Shown here: positions 9,415 to 18,526 of the stretch, piece by piece | How positions within the stretch are numbered: position 1 is the first letter of the stretch | Layout of the letters: each line of letters starts with the position of its first letter | Origin: Flagellimonas lutimaris | GTDB taxonomy: Bacteria > Bacteroidota > Bacteroidia > Flavobacteriales > Flavobacteriaceae | Length of the DNA stretch: 64,000 nucleotides | Assembly: GCF_003581615.1 (NCBI RefSeq) | Contig: NZ_QXFH01000070.1 | Location: forward strand, 248,001 to 312,000 | Direction: 5' to 3' | Notes under the pieces: model-generated | Told to the model about the DNA's origin: nothing | The model's input: the letters and a program-made list of their open reading frames with translations, nothing else | Databases searched by the model: none | Position numbers and translations under genes: made by a program

Positions 9415-10704
9415 ATGAAACAACTACTCGCTACTGTTTTGACCCTTTTTTTCGTTGGAGCGCTATCTGCACAGCAACCAAAAGTCAATCAAGACCGACT
9501 TGAAGACCGGATATTTAATCTTGCCGAATTTGGTCTGCAGGAAAATGGAGAAACGGAGCGCGTTGCCTTTAGTGATGCGGATATCGATGCCCGAAATTGG
9601 GTGATTAAAACCCTGAAGGGTTTTGGAATGGAGGTGAGGGTTGATGCCGCAGGAAACATTATTGGAAAAAAGCAAGGAACAGATTCATCAAAAAAACCGA
9701 TAGCTTTTGGTTCCCATATTGATAGGGTACCCAATGGAGGCAATTATGATGGATGTGTAGGTTCCATGGCAGCTCTGGAAGTGATTGAAACCCTGAACGA
9801 GAACAATATTAAAACCAAGCATCCTCTGGAAGTCATCATTTTTCCGAATGAAGAAGGCGGGGTAATGGGAAGTAGGGCCATGGCAGGAAACTTGGGTAAA
9901 TCAGCTCTTTCGGTTGTTAACTCTACAGGATATTCCATGGGTGAAGGCATCATGAGAATTGGTGGAGATACCACAAAATTTAAGGAAGCTAAACGCGAAA
10001 AAGGCAGCTTGGCCGCTTTTTTGGAACTTCATATTGAACAAGGAGGTAAGCTTGAAAAAGAAAATTTGGATATTGGTGTGGTGGAAGGCATTGTTGGCCT
10101 TAATTGGTGGGACGTAGTCTTTACAGGCTTCGCCAATCACGCAGGCACCACCCCCATGAACGCCAGACAGGATGCGTTGCTGGCTGCTGCCAAATATATT
10201 GTGGCGGTAAATGAGATTACCAATAGTTTTAAAGGAACTCAAGTGGGTACTGTGGGTAGAATCAAGGCGGAACCAGGTGCACCCAATGTAATTCCAGGAA
10301 AGGTGACTGCTAGTCTGGAAATTCGTGATTTGTCTTTGGAGGTGATTCAAAAAGTGTATCAAGCCATCAAGAAAAAAACAGAAGAAATAGCCGAAGCATC
10401 CAATGTGTCTGTCGAATTTTTACCATTGGACACAACTGCAGAACCAGCCTTGACCGATACAAGCATCCAAACAGAAATCGAATCATCTGCCAATGCACTT
10501 GGGTTAAGCTATCAATATATGCCCAGCGGTGCCGGCCATGATGCTCAAGATATATCAAGATTTGCTCCTGTGGGGATGATTTTTGTGCCGAGCAAAGGAG
10601 GGATTAGTCATTCACCCAAAGAGTTTACTTCAGCAGAAGATATGGCAAACGGTGCCAATGTGCTTTTGCGCACTATTTTGTCGTTAGATAAGAAGTTGGA
10701 TTGA
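9415..10704 (+). CDS. Secreted M20-family carbamoylase/allantoate amidohydrolase-like Zn hydrolase
   Basis: This 429-residue enzyme has a cleavable signal peptide (residues 1-19, ending ALSAQ) and the fold of the hydantoinase/carbamoylase branch of M20 hydrolases. Metal ligands seen are His101 in FGSHIDRVPNGG, Asp112 in YDG, Glu146/Glu147 in FPNEEGG, and later His residues in LELHIEQG and GGISHSPKE. Relatives cleave N-carbamoyl-amino acids, ureidoglycolate or allantoate, releasing ammonia and CO2. Homologs are usually cytoplasmic, so a periplasmic form is notable. It closes the aminotransferase/AEC cluster and is followed tail-to-tail by a lysoplasmalogenase gene with no gap. Confidence 0.88.
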   Translation: MKQLLATVLTLFFVGALSAQQPKVNQDRLEDRIFNLAEFGLQENGETERVAFSDADIDARNWVIKTLKGFGMEVRVDAAGNIIGKKQGTDSSKKPIAFGSHIDRVPNGGNYDGCVGSMAALEVIETLNENNIKTKHPLEVIIFPNEEGGVMGSRAMAGNLGKSALSVVNSTGYSMGEGIMRIGGDTTKFKEAKREKGSLAAFLELHIEQGGKLEKENLDIGVVEGIVGLNWWDVVFTGFANHAGTTPMNARQDALLAAAKYIVAVNEITNSFKGTQVGTVGRIKAEPGAPNVIPGKVTASLEIRDLSLEVIQKVYQAIKKKTEEIAEASNVSVEFLPLDTTAEPALTDTSIQTEIESSANALGLSYQYMPSGAGHDAQDISRFAPVGMIFVPSKGGISHSPKEFTSAEDMANGANVLLRTILSLDKKLD

Positions 10705-11382
10705 TTATTCGGCCTTCTTTAGCAAAAGAATCTTCCTAACAGCATTCGCAATCAAACCAATGCTTAACCAATAGGTGCTTAAAATCACAATGCTGGAATA
10801 ATCAAAATCTGTTTTGAATTTTGATATGGCAATCATGGTATCGGAAAACATAAAGAGCAAAACAGCTATAGCTATCCAAAGAAATTCTTTTCTCTTTTCC
10901 TTAAGGAAAAGCCCAATACCTTGCCACGCCATAAAACAAATAACCACCACGTAACCACCGACGGGAATTATAAAGTCTCCCAAACCAGGTTTCAACCATA
11001 AGAACAATGAGGTCCCAATGGCATAAAGAATCAAAAAAGAAATCCAATGCGGGTGAAATCCTTTAAGGTTTATAAACCCAATTGTAAATAGGATATGTGC
11101 CACCAAAAAAGCGGCGAGTCCGAACACAAAATAAGCTGGAAATAACAAAAGTATATCCCCCAACAAACAAAACAACAACGCGGAAATCATTAACTTTTTA
11201 AACTTGGAAGACTCTTGTTCGGGCAGAAAAATCAATAAAGAAGTCACCAGAATAGTGGTCAATGGCTTTAAAAACATATAAACCGTCCTATTGTCCGAAA
11301 ACTCCATCAAAATGGCCAAAACAGCGCTTAAAACAATCAACAGGTTGATTGTTCTCGATGCATGCGGTGCTTTTCTTACCAT
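10705..11382 (-). CDS. Lysoplasmalogenase, YhhN/TMEM86 family (first copy)
   Basis: This 225-residue protein has about eight membrane helices. The pattern FLKPLTTILVTSLLIF, LLGDILLLFP and VAHILFTIGF matches the YhhN/TMEM86 family, whose studied members hydrolyse the vinyl-ether bond of lysoplasmalogens. The conserved polar residues LKP and GDxxL are present. Whether this organism makes plasmalogens is unknown, so the bacterial role is uncertain. The coding region abuts the stop codon of the secreted amidase gene. Its start overlaps the CYTH-domain gene upstream by 7 bp, so these two leftward genes form an operon. A second paralog is at 60027-60698. Confidence 0.8.
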   Translation of the reverse strand: MVRKAPHASRTINLLIVLSAVLAILMEFSDNRTVYMFLKPLTTILVTSLLIFLPEQESSKFKKLMISALLFCLLGDILLLFPAYFVFGLAAFLVAHILFTIGFINLKGFHPHWISFLILYAIGTSLFLWLKPGLGDFIIPVGGYVVVICFMAWQGIGLFLKEKRKEFLWIAIAVLLFMFSDTMIAISKFKTDFDYSSIVILSTYWLSIGLIANAVRKILLLKKAE

Positions 11383-11852
11383 TGCTTAAATGGTTTTTTA
11401 CTTAATTGGGAATTGTAATATTGAACTTGGCCTGTTACTTCCTCGCCCAACCAATCAGGTTTCTCAAAACGCTCGTCCTCATGGTTCAATTCAATTTCTG
11501 CCAAAACGAGACCTTTATTCTCTCCCAAAAACTCATCTACCTCATACAAATGATTGCCAAAAGGCACTTCAAACCTTATTTTTTCCAAGATACCTGCTTC
11601 ACAAAGGTCAATAAGATTGGCCGCTTCCGAAGCAGTAATTTCCGTTTCCCATTCAAATCGGGTAGTTCCTGATGCGTTACTAGCTCCCTTAACGGTCAAA
11701 AAGCCCTTATCACCCTTTATTCTAACCCTAACGGTTCGATCGGGGTCAGTGTTCAGGAATCCCTGTACTATTCGCGTTTGGGATGTGAATTTCTGTTTAA
11801 ATCCATCAGACCTGACTAAAAATTTACGTTCTATTTCCAAATGTTCCATCAA
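11376..11852 (-). CDS. CYTH-domain protein (possible triphosphatase)
   Basis: This 158-residue protein has the CYTH signature HLEIERKFLV at the N-terminus, followed by alternating basic and acidic strand residues (TVRVRIKGDKGFLTVKG, TRFEWETEI) that line the tunnel of triphosphate tunnel metalloenzymes. Such proteins bind or cleave polyphosphate groups; some are tripolyphosphatases and some are class IV adenylate cyclases. The length fits the short bacterial CYTH group. It heads a two-gene leftward operon with a lysoplasmalogenase, and its start lies only 24 bp from the divergent dinB start. Function in this organism is not established. Confidence 0.85.
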   Translation of the reverse strand: MMEHLEIERKFLVRSDGFKQKFTSQTRIVQGFLNTDPDRTVRVRIKGDKGFLTVKGASNASGTTRFEWETEITASEAANLIDLCEAGILEKIRFEVPFGNHLYEVDEFLGENKGLVLAEIELNHEDERFEKPDWLGEEVTGQVQYYNSQLSKKPFKQW

Positions 11853-11876
11853 ACTAAATATACCCTAAATTTGAAA

Positions 11877-12977
11877 ATGGACTTTGATTTTCCTTTAAGA
11901 AAAATTATTCATGTAGATATGGACGCCTTTTATGCGTCCGTAGAACAGCATGACAACCCCGAACTTAAAGGGAAGCCTATTGCCGTAGGTGGAGGCTCCA
12001 AAAGAGGTGTGGTTTCTGCCGCTAGCTACGAGGCAAGAAAATTTGGAGTACGGAGTGCCATGGCGGGATCCATTGCGAGAAGAAATTGTCCTGAACTCAT
12101 CTTTGTAAAGCCCCGTTTTGATCGCTACAAAGAGGTTTCCATGCAGATCCGGAGTGTCTTTTTTGAATACACGGATTTGGTTGAACCCCTCTCTTTGGAC
12201 GAGGCTTATTTGGATGTGACCGAGAATAAAAAAGGAAATCCGTCCGCTACTTTGATTGCCCGAGAAATTCGTCAAAAAATATTTGATAAAACAGGGATGA
12301 CGGCTTCGGCTGGAATCTCCATAAACAAGTTTATAGCCAAGGTCGCCAGCGATTACAACAAACCCAACGGACAAAAAACGGTAAACCCCGAAGAAGTCAT
12401 TGAATTTTTGGAAAACTTGGATATTAGAAAGTTTTATGGTGTGGGCAAGGTGACCGCCGAAAAAATGTATCGTTTGGGGATTTTTACCGGACTGGACCTA
12501 AAGAAAAAATCCCTTGAATTTTTGGAGGACCATTTTGGAAAAAGTGGTGGTTACTATTACAATGTAGTCCGCGGAATTCACTTGAGTAGCGTAAAACCCC
12601 ATCGTATTCCTAAATCCGTAGGTGCCGAGCGCACGTTTTTTGAGAACCTGAGCAGCGAGATATTTATGTTAGAGAAACTGGAAAATATTGCCGCCGAATT
12701 GGAAAGAAGGCTTCAAAAATCAGAAATAGCAGGAAAAACAGTCACTTTAAAAATCAAATACAGCGATTTTACCCTGCAAACCCGAAGCAAAACCCTCCCT
12801 TATTTTATTGCAAGCAAGGATTTAATTTTGGAAACTGCCAAAGAACTTTTGTACCAATCCACTTTGGAAAATTCAGTCCGGTTGTTGGGTATTTCCTTGG
12901 CCAACCTCAACACGGAAAAGGAAAAAAAGAGTGAGGAAAAAGAGTCGGTGCTCGTTCAGCTCAAATTTGATTTTTAA
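11877..12977 (+). CDS. dinB: DNA polymerase IV (Y-family translesion polymerase)
   Basis: This 366-residue Y-family polymerase copies damaged DNA. Its acidic catalytic motifs are HVDMDAFYASVE near the N-terminus and SLDEAYLDVT near residue 105. The SAGISINKFIAKVASD segment, the helix-hairpin-helix thumb (IRKFYGVGKVTAEKM) and the C-terminal little-finger domain are complete. The frame opens at an ATG at 11841, but that start would overlap the divergent CYTH gene; the ATG at 11877 (MDFDFPLRKIIHVDMDAF) gives the normal N-terminus. The C-terminal LVQLKFDF resembles a beta-clamp binding peptide. A bidirectional terminator follows. Confidence 0.95.
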   Translation: MDFDFPLRKIIHVDMDAFYASVEQHDNPELKGKPIAVGGGSKRGVVSAASYEARKFGVRSAMAGSIARRNCPELIFVKPRFDRYKEVSMQIRSVFFEYTDLVEPLSLDEAYLDVTENKKGNPSATLIAREIRQKIFDKTGMTASAGISINKFIAKVASDYNKPNGQKTVNPEEVIEFLENLDIRKFYGVGKVTAEKMYRLGIFTGLDLKKKSLEFLEDHFGKSGGYYYNVVRGIHLSSVKPHRIPKSVGAERTFFENLSSEIFMLEKLENIAAELERRLQKSEIAGKTVTLKIKYSDFTLQTRSKTLPYFIASKDLILETAKELLYQSTLENSVRLLGISLANLNTEKEKKSEEKESVLVQLKFDF

Positions 12978-12981
12978 AGAA

Positions 12982-13012
12982 AAGGCCTCCCAATTGGGAG
13001 GCCTTCTTTTTT
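12982..13012. terminator. Bidirectional Rho-independent terminator between dinB and the M16 protease
   Basis: A perfect 10-bp stem, AAGGCCTCCC (12982-12991) and GGGAGGCCTT (12996-13005), with an AATT loop and a T run on the right, plus an A-rich run on the left, serves the convergent genes dinB and the M16 peptidase. Confidence 0.9.
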
Positions 13013-15791
13013 AGTTTTTGATATCTGTTTTAACAGGTTCTACTGCTGGCTTCTTTGGATTACCATCGGCATCGATCTCTATGATGTTATCAAAACCAAG
13101 TTCATCCAATTTGTTAATGATCTCGGCCCTATCGCCCACCATAAACCAATTTACCTTTTCTGGTTGAACCACCTCATTGCTCACTTTTCTGATATCATCC
13201 ACAGAAAGGTTTCTTACATTCTGATCATATTTTTGATAATAATCGTCAGGCAAATCATATCTGATCAAATTCCTGACCGAACTATTAACGGAACTATTGG
13301 TCTCCCATTGGCCCGGAAGCTTCAAAACTTGATTGGTTTTTACTTTTTCCAACTCTTCACTGGTTGCAGGACGGGTAGAAGTGAATTCGGATATTTCCTT
13401 CCTGATTTCAGTAACGGATTCTGCCGTCTTATCAGTTTGCACAGGGGCATAAACAATAAAAGGACGCTCTTCCTTGGAACCTAATACAAAGCCTCCAGCT
13501 CCGTAAGACCAATGTTTGTCTTCTCTTAAGTTCATGTTGATTCTGGAAGTAAAATCACCTCCAAGAATATTCACCATTTGTTCTAAGGCAATCTCTGAAA
13601 CATCACCGTACTTTTCGGTCAAATGTCCAGCAAGAATTACAGATTGTTGGGATTCTGGTCGGTTCATCAAATACAGCGTGTTCTTGGAATTGGTTTTGGG
13701 TTCGTTGAACGCAATGGTCGGTACATCACCCTTTTTCCATTTGCCCAATGTTTTTTGCAATTTGGATTTCAACTCGCTCATATCAACATCCCCAGTAACA
13801 ATTAAGGTAGAATTGTTGGGCTTGAACCATGTATTATAAAATTCCAAAACATCTTCCCTAGTCAATTTTGAAACGGTATCCTCATATCCAGTTCCTGTAT
13901 AAGGACTACTGTATGGATGGTCTTCGCCATAAAGGTATTTGTTCATGACCCGCAAAGCCATAGTTATGGGTTGCGATTTTTCTTGTTTTATGTTATTGAT
14001 CTGTTCTTTTTGAAGTCTTTCGAATTCTTTCTCGGGGAAAACAGGGTTGAGGACTACGTCCATAAACAAATCCAGACTGGCATCCAAACTTGGCTTTAAA
14101 GTACTCATGTACACATTAGATTCATCTTGACTTGAAAAGGTGCTCAAGGATGCCCCTAGGAGTTGAAGCTGCTCATTGATTTCCAATGAAGTCATGTCCT
14201 TGGTTCCCTCGTCCATCAAATTCATGGCCAAATTTGCCGTTCCCGGACTGGACAGGTAATCGGTTTTGTAACCTGCATTGGCAACTAAATTGATAACTAC
14301 CGTGGGAACTCCTTCGCGCTGGGCCAAAACTACATTAAGTCCATTGGATAATTGTGTACGCTGGAGTTCTGGAAATTTGGAACTTTTTGGTGCTCCAAGC
14401 TCAGGCAACTTGCTCCTGTCTACAGAAGATTCTACAATATCATATTCTGGAAATGGTTTACAAACCAAAATGTGCTTCCCTTTGGTGAGCCATTTGGCAG
14501 CAGTTTTCTGTAGATCCGCTATAGTGGCTTCTTCAACGTATTCCAATTTTGTTTTGTAGTAAGATGCATCTCCATGATATGTTTGATTGGAGGCGAGAAT
14601 ATCCGAAACTCCACCGAAGCCTCCTATTCGCTCCATACCCTTGATAAAATTGGCAAAGTAATTCGCCTTTACTCTTTTAAGCTCTTCTTCTGTTGGGCCT
14701 TCTTTGATAAATTTATCAATCTCTGCCTGAAGTTCCCTTTCTAACTTTTCAGGATCTTCTCCCGCTTTTACATTTAAATAGGTGATGAATCTACTTGCAA
14801 TCTCACTGGATGCCTGAAAAGAAACAGCAGCACTGGCCGACTGATCTTGGTATATAAATTTTTGATATAACCTTGAGTTCTTGCCACTGGTAAGAATAGC
14901 CGAGATTAGGTCAAAGTGTAAATCCTCTTTAAATCCAAATGGAGGGGAATTCCAAGCAAATAATACTCTTGTCTCAGGAACACGATCTTCGTATTCTTGA
15001 CGGGAATCATAAATTTTATTGGGGATATTTACTTCCTGTCGTTCCACTGTAGGACCCGAAGGAATATCTCCAAAATACTTGATCACCTTTTGATGTGCTT
15101 CCTCAGCATCCACATCTCCCGCGATGGCAACAACGGCATTGGCTGCTCCATAATAGGATTTAAACCAATCCTGTACATCCTCCAAGGAGGCGGCGTTCAA
15201 ATCTTCCATCTCACCAATAACGGTCCAGGAATAAGGGTGCCCTTTGGGGTACATGGCCTTGGTCAAATAATCCCACTGCATTCCGTATGGCTGATTTTCG
15301 CCCTGTCTTTTCTCATTTTGCACAACGCCTCGTTGCTCGTCCAACCTTTCTTGGTCAATGGCACCTAACAAATGCCCCATTCGGTCCGACTCTAAAAACA
15401 AAACTTGATCCAAGGCCGAAACAGGAACATTTTGGAAGTAGTTGGTTCGGTCTGTGTTGGTGGTTCCGTTAAGGTCCGTTCCCCCTATACTTTCCAAAGC
15501 CTGGAAATAATCGGTGTTGTAATTTTCACTTCCATTGAACATTAAATGCTCAAATAAGTGTGCAAATCCACTTTTCCCGGGTTTCTCATTTTTGGATCCA
15601 ACGTGATACCATACATTGACGGCAGCGATAGGCGCTTTATGGTCCTCATAAACCAAAAGGGTAAGACCATTTTTTAAGGTGTACGTTTTGTAATCAATGT
15701 TAATATCTTCTGCTTTAAACTGAAATTCTTGTCCATAACTCAAAGGAGTGCATAGTAAGCCTATGAAAAAGGCCAGTAATAATTTTTTCAT
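13011..15791 (-). CDS. Secreted M16-family zinc metallopeptidase (two-domain, insulinase-like)
   Basis: This 926-residue protein has a signal peptide (residues 1-20, MKKLLLAFFIGLL...SYG) and two M16 halves. The first half holds the inverted zinc motif HLFEH (His78, Glu81, His82) and the downstream acidic residues around QRGVVQNEKRQ. The second half, from about residue 480, has the same fold pattern but no zinc motif, as in paired M16 peptidases. It should degrade peptides in the periplasm or at the cell surface. It is monocistronic, ends in a shared terminator with dinB, and is divergent from a TetR-type gene across 260 bp that hold both promoters; I could not define them. Confidence 0.93.
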   Translation of the reverse strand: MKKLLLAFFIGLLCTPLSYGQEFQFKAEDINIDYKTYTLKNGLTLLVYEDHKAPIAAVNVWYHVGSKNEKPGKSGFAHLFEHLMFNGSENYNTDYFQALESIGGTDLNGTTNTDRTNYFQNVPVSALDQVLFLESDRMGHLLGAIDQERLDEQRGVVQNEKRQGENQPYGMQWDYLTKAMYPKGHPYSWTVIGEMEDLNAASLEDVQDWFKSYYGAANAVVAIAGDVDAEEAHQKVIKYFGDIPSGPTVERQEVNIPNKIYDSRQEYEDRVPETRVLFAWNSPPFGFKEDLHFDLISAILTSGKNSRLYQKFIYQDQSASAAVSFQASSEIASRFITYLNVKAGEDPEKLERELQAEIDKFIKEGPTEEELKRVKANYFANFIKGMERIGGFGGVSDILASNQTYHGDASYYKTKLEYVEEATIADLQKTAAKWLTKGKHILVCKPFPEYDIVESSVDRSKLPELGAPKSSKFPELQRTQLSNGLNVVLAQREGVPTVVINLVANAGYKTDYLSSPGTANLAMNLMDEGTKDMTSLEINEQLQLLGASLSTFSSQDESNVYMSTLKPSLDASLDLFMDVVLNPVFPEKEFERLQKEQINNIKQEKSQPITMALRVMNKYLYGEDHPYSSPYTGTGYEDTVSKLTREDVLEFYNTWFKPNNSTLIVTGDVDMSELKSKLQKTLGKWKKGDVPTIAFNEPKTNSKNTLYLMNRPESQQSVILAGHLTEKYGDVSEIALEQMVNILGGDFTSRINMNLREDKHWSYGAGGFVLGSKEERPFIVYAPVQTDKTAESVTEIRKEISEFTSTRPATSEELEKVKTNQVLKLPGQWETNSSVNSSVRNLIRYDLPDDYYQKYDQNVRNLSVDDIRKVSNEVVQPEKVNWFMVGDRAEIINKLDELGFDNIIEIDADGNPKKPAVEPVKTDIKN

Positions 15792-16051
15792 TGTAGTGTT
15801 TGTTAATTATTTGATTGATAAAATTGCTTTCTACAATATAGGGAATAGTTTGCAATCAACACTATTTTAATAAGTTAGAGCATGAGTAAAAGTACATCTC
15901 TATTGTTATCTTCTTATTGAAAGACCACTCCTCAGTACATTAGCTGAACTTTAATTTGGTTTTTTGGTCTGTACTATATTGCCCGACACATAATTTCTTT
16001 ATTAATTTGTAGAAGCATCTCCCCCAGTGTTTTATAATTTCAATTACTTCT

Positions 16052-16627
16052 ATGCAACGAAATGAATTGCACGAGCATATTATATCCTCTGCTGGAAATC
16101 TTTTCTATTCCCAAGGGTACAATTCAACGGGTATCAATGAAATCATAGCCAAATGCGATATTGCGAAAGCTACCCTTTACAGTCACTTTAAATCCAAAGA
16201 GGATATTTGTATTGCTTATCTAAATCAACGTCACAGTGTTTTTATGAACAGGTTTAAAAGCTACGTTGATCAAAGAGATGAAAGCAAATATCAACTGTTG
16301 GCTATTTTTGATTTGTTACGGGACATGTATCTTGAAGAAAATTTTCAGGGGTGTTGGGCCCTTAAAACCCTTGGCGAGCTTTCTCCAGATCAAACAAATA
16401 TTCTAAAGGTTATTCAGCAACAAAAAAAAGAGTTGCTACTGTATTTGGGAGAAGTAGTTGGTGATACTATTTCCAACCTTTCAAAAGCAGAAACTGAAAA
16501 AATATCGGGAGGTCTCTATCTTTTGTACGAAAGTGCCGTTACCGAGAGTCACTTGTTTAAAAATGATTGGCCCATTTTTATGGCCAAAAGTATAGCATCC
16601 TCACTCTTTATTGATACTGAACTGTAA
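16052..16627 (+). CDS. TetR/AcrR-family transcriptional regulator
   Basis: This 191-residue protein has an N-terminal TetR helix-turn-helix (about residues 8-55; TGINEIIAKCDIAKATLYSH and FKSKEDI) and a helical C-terminal ligand domain. Members usually repress adjacent genes until a small molecule binds. It is convergent with the AhpD-like gene (a strong shared terminator lies between) and divergent from the M16 peptidase, so the target is not obvious. The start is the ATG at 16052, giving a normal length. Confidence 0.9.
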   Translation: MQRNELHEHIISSAGNLFYSQGYNSTGINEIIAKCDIAKATLYSHFKSKEDICIAYLNQRHSVFMNRFKSYVDQRDESKYQLLAIFDLLRDMYLEENFQGCWALKTLGELSPDQTNILKVIQQQKKELLLYLGEVVGDTISNLSKAETEKISGGLYLLYESAVTESHLFKNDWPIFMAKSIASSLFIDTEL

Positions 16628-16630
16628 AAA

Positions 16631-16662
16631 AAAAGCCCTTCCAAAATTGGAAGGGCTTTTAA
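16631..16662. terminator. Bidirectional terminator between tetR-type and AhpD-type genes
   Basis: A perfect 12-bp stem, AAAAGCCCTTCC (16631-16642) and GGAAGGGCTTTT (16649-16660), with a 6-nt loop and A/T runs on both sides, lies between two convergent genes. Confidence 0.9.
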
Positions 16663-16680
16663 ACTTATAATTATATTTTT

Positions 16681-17229
16681 TTAAGCTTCTACGGCTTCCA
16701 AAGGCTGCGCTACTGGAAAATCAACTGGAACCTTTGTAGTGCTGTGGAGATAGTTTGAGATGGTTTTATCTCCCACCAAAGCTATGGTGTCAATTAAATT
16801 TTCTTTGGTCCATCCGGCGGCAAAGAAATTATCCAACACTTGGGCATCTGTTGCCCCTCTGTTTTCGGTAATGTTTTTGGCCAATTGTGCCAAAGCATCC
16901 AATTTTTCATCAAAAGAGGCTTTCCCCGTCCTTAATTCAAGAATCTGTTCTTCGGTAAAACCGTTCATTAGACCAATGGCAGTGTGTGCAGATAAACAAT
17001 AAATACAGTTGTTCACTTGGCTTACGGCCAAATTAACCACTTCTTTTTCTTTAGCCTTTAATGAGGTTTTGGCGTTGGAAAAGTTAAGATAGTTAGCCAA
17101 CGCATTTTCTGAGTGGGCGTAGGTGGCGAAAAGGTTGGGTACAAAACCCACTGCTTTTTCCAGATTGTCAAAAATGGCCTGATTGGCCGCACTTACTTCT
17201 TCTCTTTTGGGTACATTGATTGTGCTCAT
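16681..17229 (-). CDS. AhpD-like carboxymuconolactone decarboxylase family protein
   Basis: This 182-residue all-helical protein carries the AhpD-type redox motif CIYC with a following His (CIYCLSAH), the proton relay of alkylhydroperoxidases. The N-terminal FVPNLFATYAHSENALANYL is typical of peroxidase-related CMD proteins. A role in peroxide or organic-radical stress is the family expectation, but the electron donor is unknown. It lies between a TetR gene (convergent) and an AraC gene upstream on the same strand, from which a 286-bp gap separates it; either could regulate it. A second member of this family occurs at 61277-61879. Confidence 0.88.
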   Translation of the reverse strand: MSTINVPKREEVSAANQAIFDNLEKAVGFVPNLFATYAHSENALANYLNFSNAKTSLKAKEKEVVNLAVSQVNNCIYCLSAHTAIGLMNGFTEEQILELRTGKASFDEKLDALAQLAKNITENRGATDAQVLDNFFAAGWTKENLIDTIALVGDKTISNYLHSTTKVPVDFPVAQPLEAVEA

Positions 17230-17515
17230 AATTGTAAATTTTTTATTGAATTTTTATGAATGGATTAATACGTCTGTACAAATGGTTTTTCAACATCACA
17301 ATAGAAATCGTGATGATATTTCTGCTCACAGTGTTTCGAAACCTGTACGGTCTGCGCCTGGGTTTTCTGTGATGTTCTAAAAATCTCAATGAGATTGAAA
17401 ATAGATTTTTCCGTGGGTTTCATCTTTTATCTGTTTTTTAATTTCAGGGCAAAGATGCTTCCAAAAGAAGGGTGGGTGTTAGGAAGGGTTTCCCGATGGC
17501 TTGACCAATTTTCCC

Positions 17516-18376
17516 TTAGGCCACCAAAAGAAGGTTTTCGCGGTATTCCGAGGGGGTCATCTGTGTCATTTTTTTGAAAAATCGACTAAAATGGGCGGGG
17601 TCGTTGAAGCCTAGTTCAAACGCAATTTCCTGATTTTGCTTATCGGTGAAATTGATGAGTCGCTTTGCTTCCAACGCAATTCGTTCCAGGATAATCTGTT
17701 GGGGTGATTTTTGGTTATAAATGGAAAAAAGATTGGAAAGTGTCTTCGGTGATTTGTACAACATTTCAGCATAATCACTTACTTTTCTCTTAGTCTTGTA
17801 ATGCACGTCCACCAAAAAATTGAATCTTCGGATGGTGTCTATCTGGTCGTTCCCAAGTGTTTTAACGATGAGCTGCTCCTTTGCCAAACGCGTGCTCATA
17901 ATAATCAATCTTTTAAGGAGCATTTGTAGCATATCGCCCTGAATATTGTCTGGGGTAGAAAACTCCTCGATGAACATATCGTGCAACAAATTGAACTTTT
18001 TCAACTGACCTTTGGGAATTGTGATAATAGGGATGTCCTGAGTTCCAAAAAACAAAATACCGTTGCAAGAAACCTCACTATCATGATCGGATATGCAATA
18101 AAATTCCCTGTTGAAAAGGATGGCCGAAAGAGGCAGTTTTGTTTCTGAATAGGAAACATGTTGCAGATAAGTAACCGTAATAATTTGATTGGGCAACAAT
18201 TCCAAATCCATTCCGTCTATCTGAATCGTGAGCGGGCAATCATTTCTGTTCCATAAAAATTTAATGGTCTTTGATGTAACGGAAAAACGTTCCTGATCTC
18301 TTTTGATGTCGTCTGTAAAACCTAAAATAGCCCCTAATTTGGAATCGTTGTATTCGTATTTCATTGGTTTGATCAT
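17516..18376 (-). CDS. AraC-family transcriptional regulator
   Basis: This protein of about 286 residues has an N-terminal cupin-like sensing region (residues 1-170) and a C-terminal AraC DNA-binding domain with both helix-turn-helix units: KVSDYAEMLYKSPKTLSNLF and, near the end, QEIAFELGFNDPAHFSRFF followed by the typical TPSEYR. The frame can open at a TTG at 18391; ATG codons at 18376 and 18364 (MKYEYNDSK) are better starts, and the choice between them is uncertain. The 286 bp between its end and the AhpD-like start hold no gene that I can see; the AhpD-like gene on the same strand is a plausible target. Confidence 0.85.
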   Translation of the reverse strand: MIKPMKYEYNDSKLGAILGFTDDIKRDQERFSVTSKTIKFLWNRNDCPLTIQIDGMDLELLPNQIITVTYLQHVSYSETKLPLSAILFNREFYCISDHDSEVSCNGILFFGTQDIPIITIPKGQLKKFNLLHDMFIEEFSTPDNIQGDMLQMLLKRLIIMSTRLAKEQLIVKTLGNDQIDTIRRFNFLVDVHYKTKRKVSDYAEMLYKSPKTLSNLFSIYNQKSPQQIILERIALEAKRLINFTDKQNQEIAFELGFNDPAHFSRFFKKMTQMTPSEYRENLLLVA

Positions 18377-18470
18377 TCCGTTACAGAACAATTAGTCCAA
18401 TATTCTTGTTCATACTTACAATGCATAAACTTCTCATTAGTAAATGAAATCATACATAGTAGGCAAACAA

Positions 18471-18504
18471 AAAAGGTGTGCATTGAAAAAATGCACACCT
18501 TTTT
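18471..18504 (-). terminator. Terminator downstream of pyk
   Basis: A 13-bp perfect stem, AAAAGGTGTGCAT (18471-18483) with ATGCACACCTTTT (18491-18503), has a 7-nt loop and, read leftward, a T run after it. It lies just after the pyk stop codon. Confidence 0.88.
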
Positions 18505-18526
18505 ACAAATTTATTTATTGTAACTT

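Noticed and set aside
17230..17515. Possible small gene between the AraC-type and AhpD-like genes
   Set aside because: The open frames here are short, start without context and have biased composition; no motif supports one.
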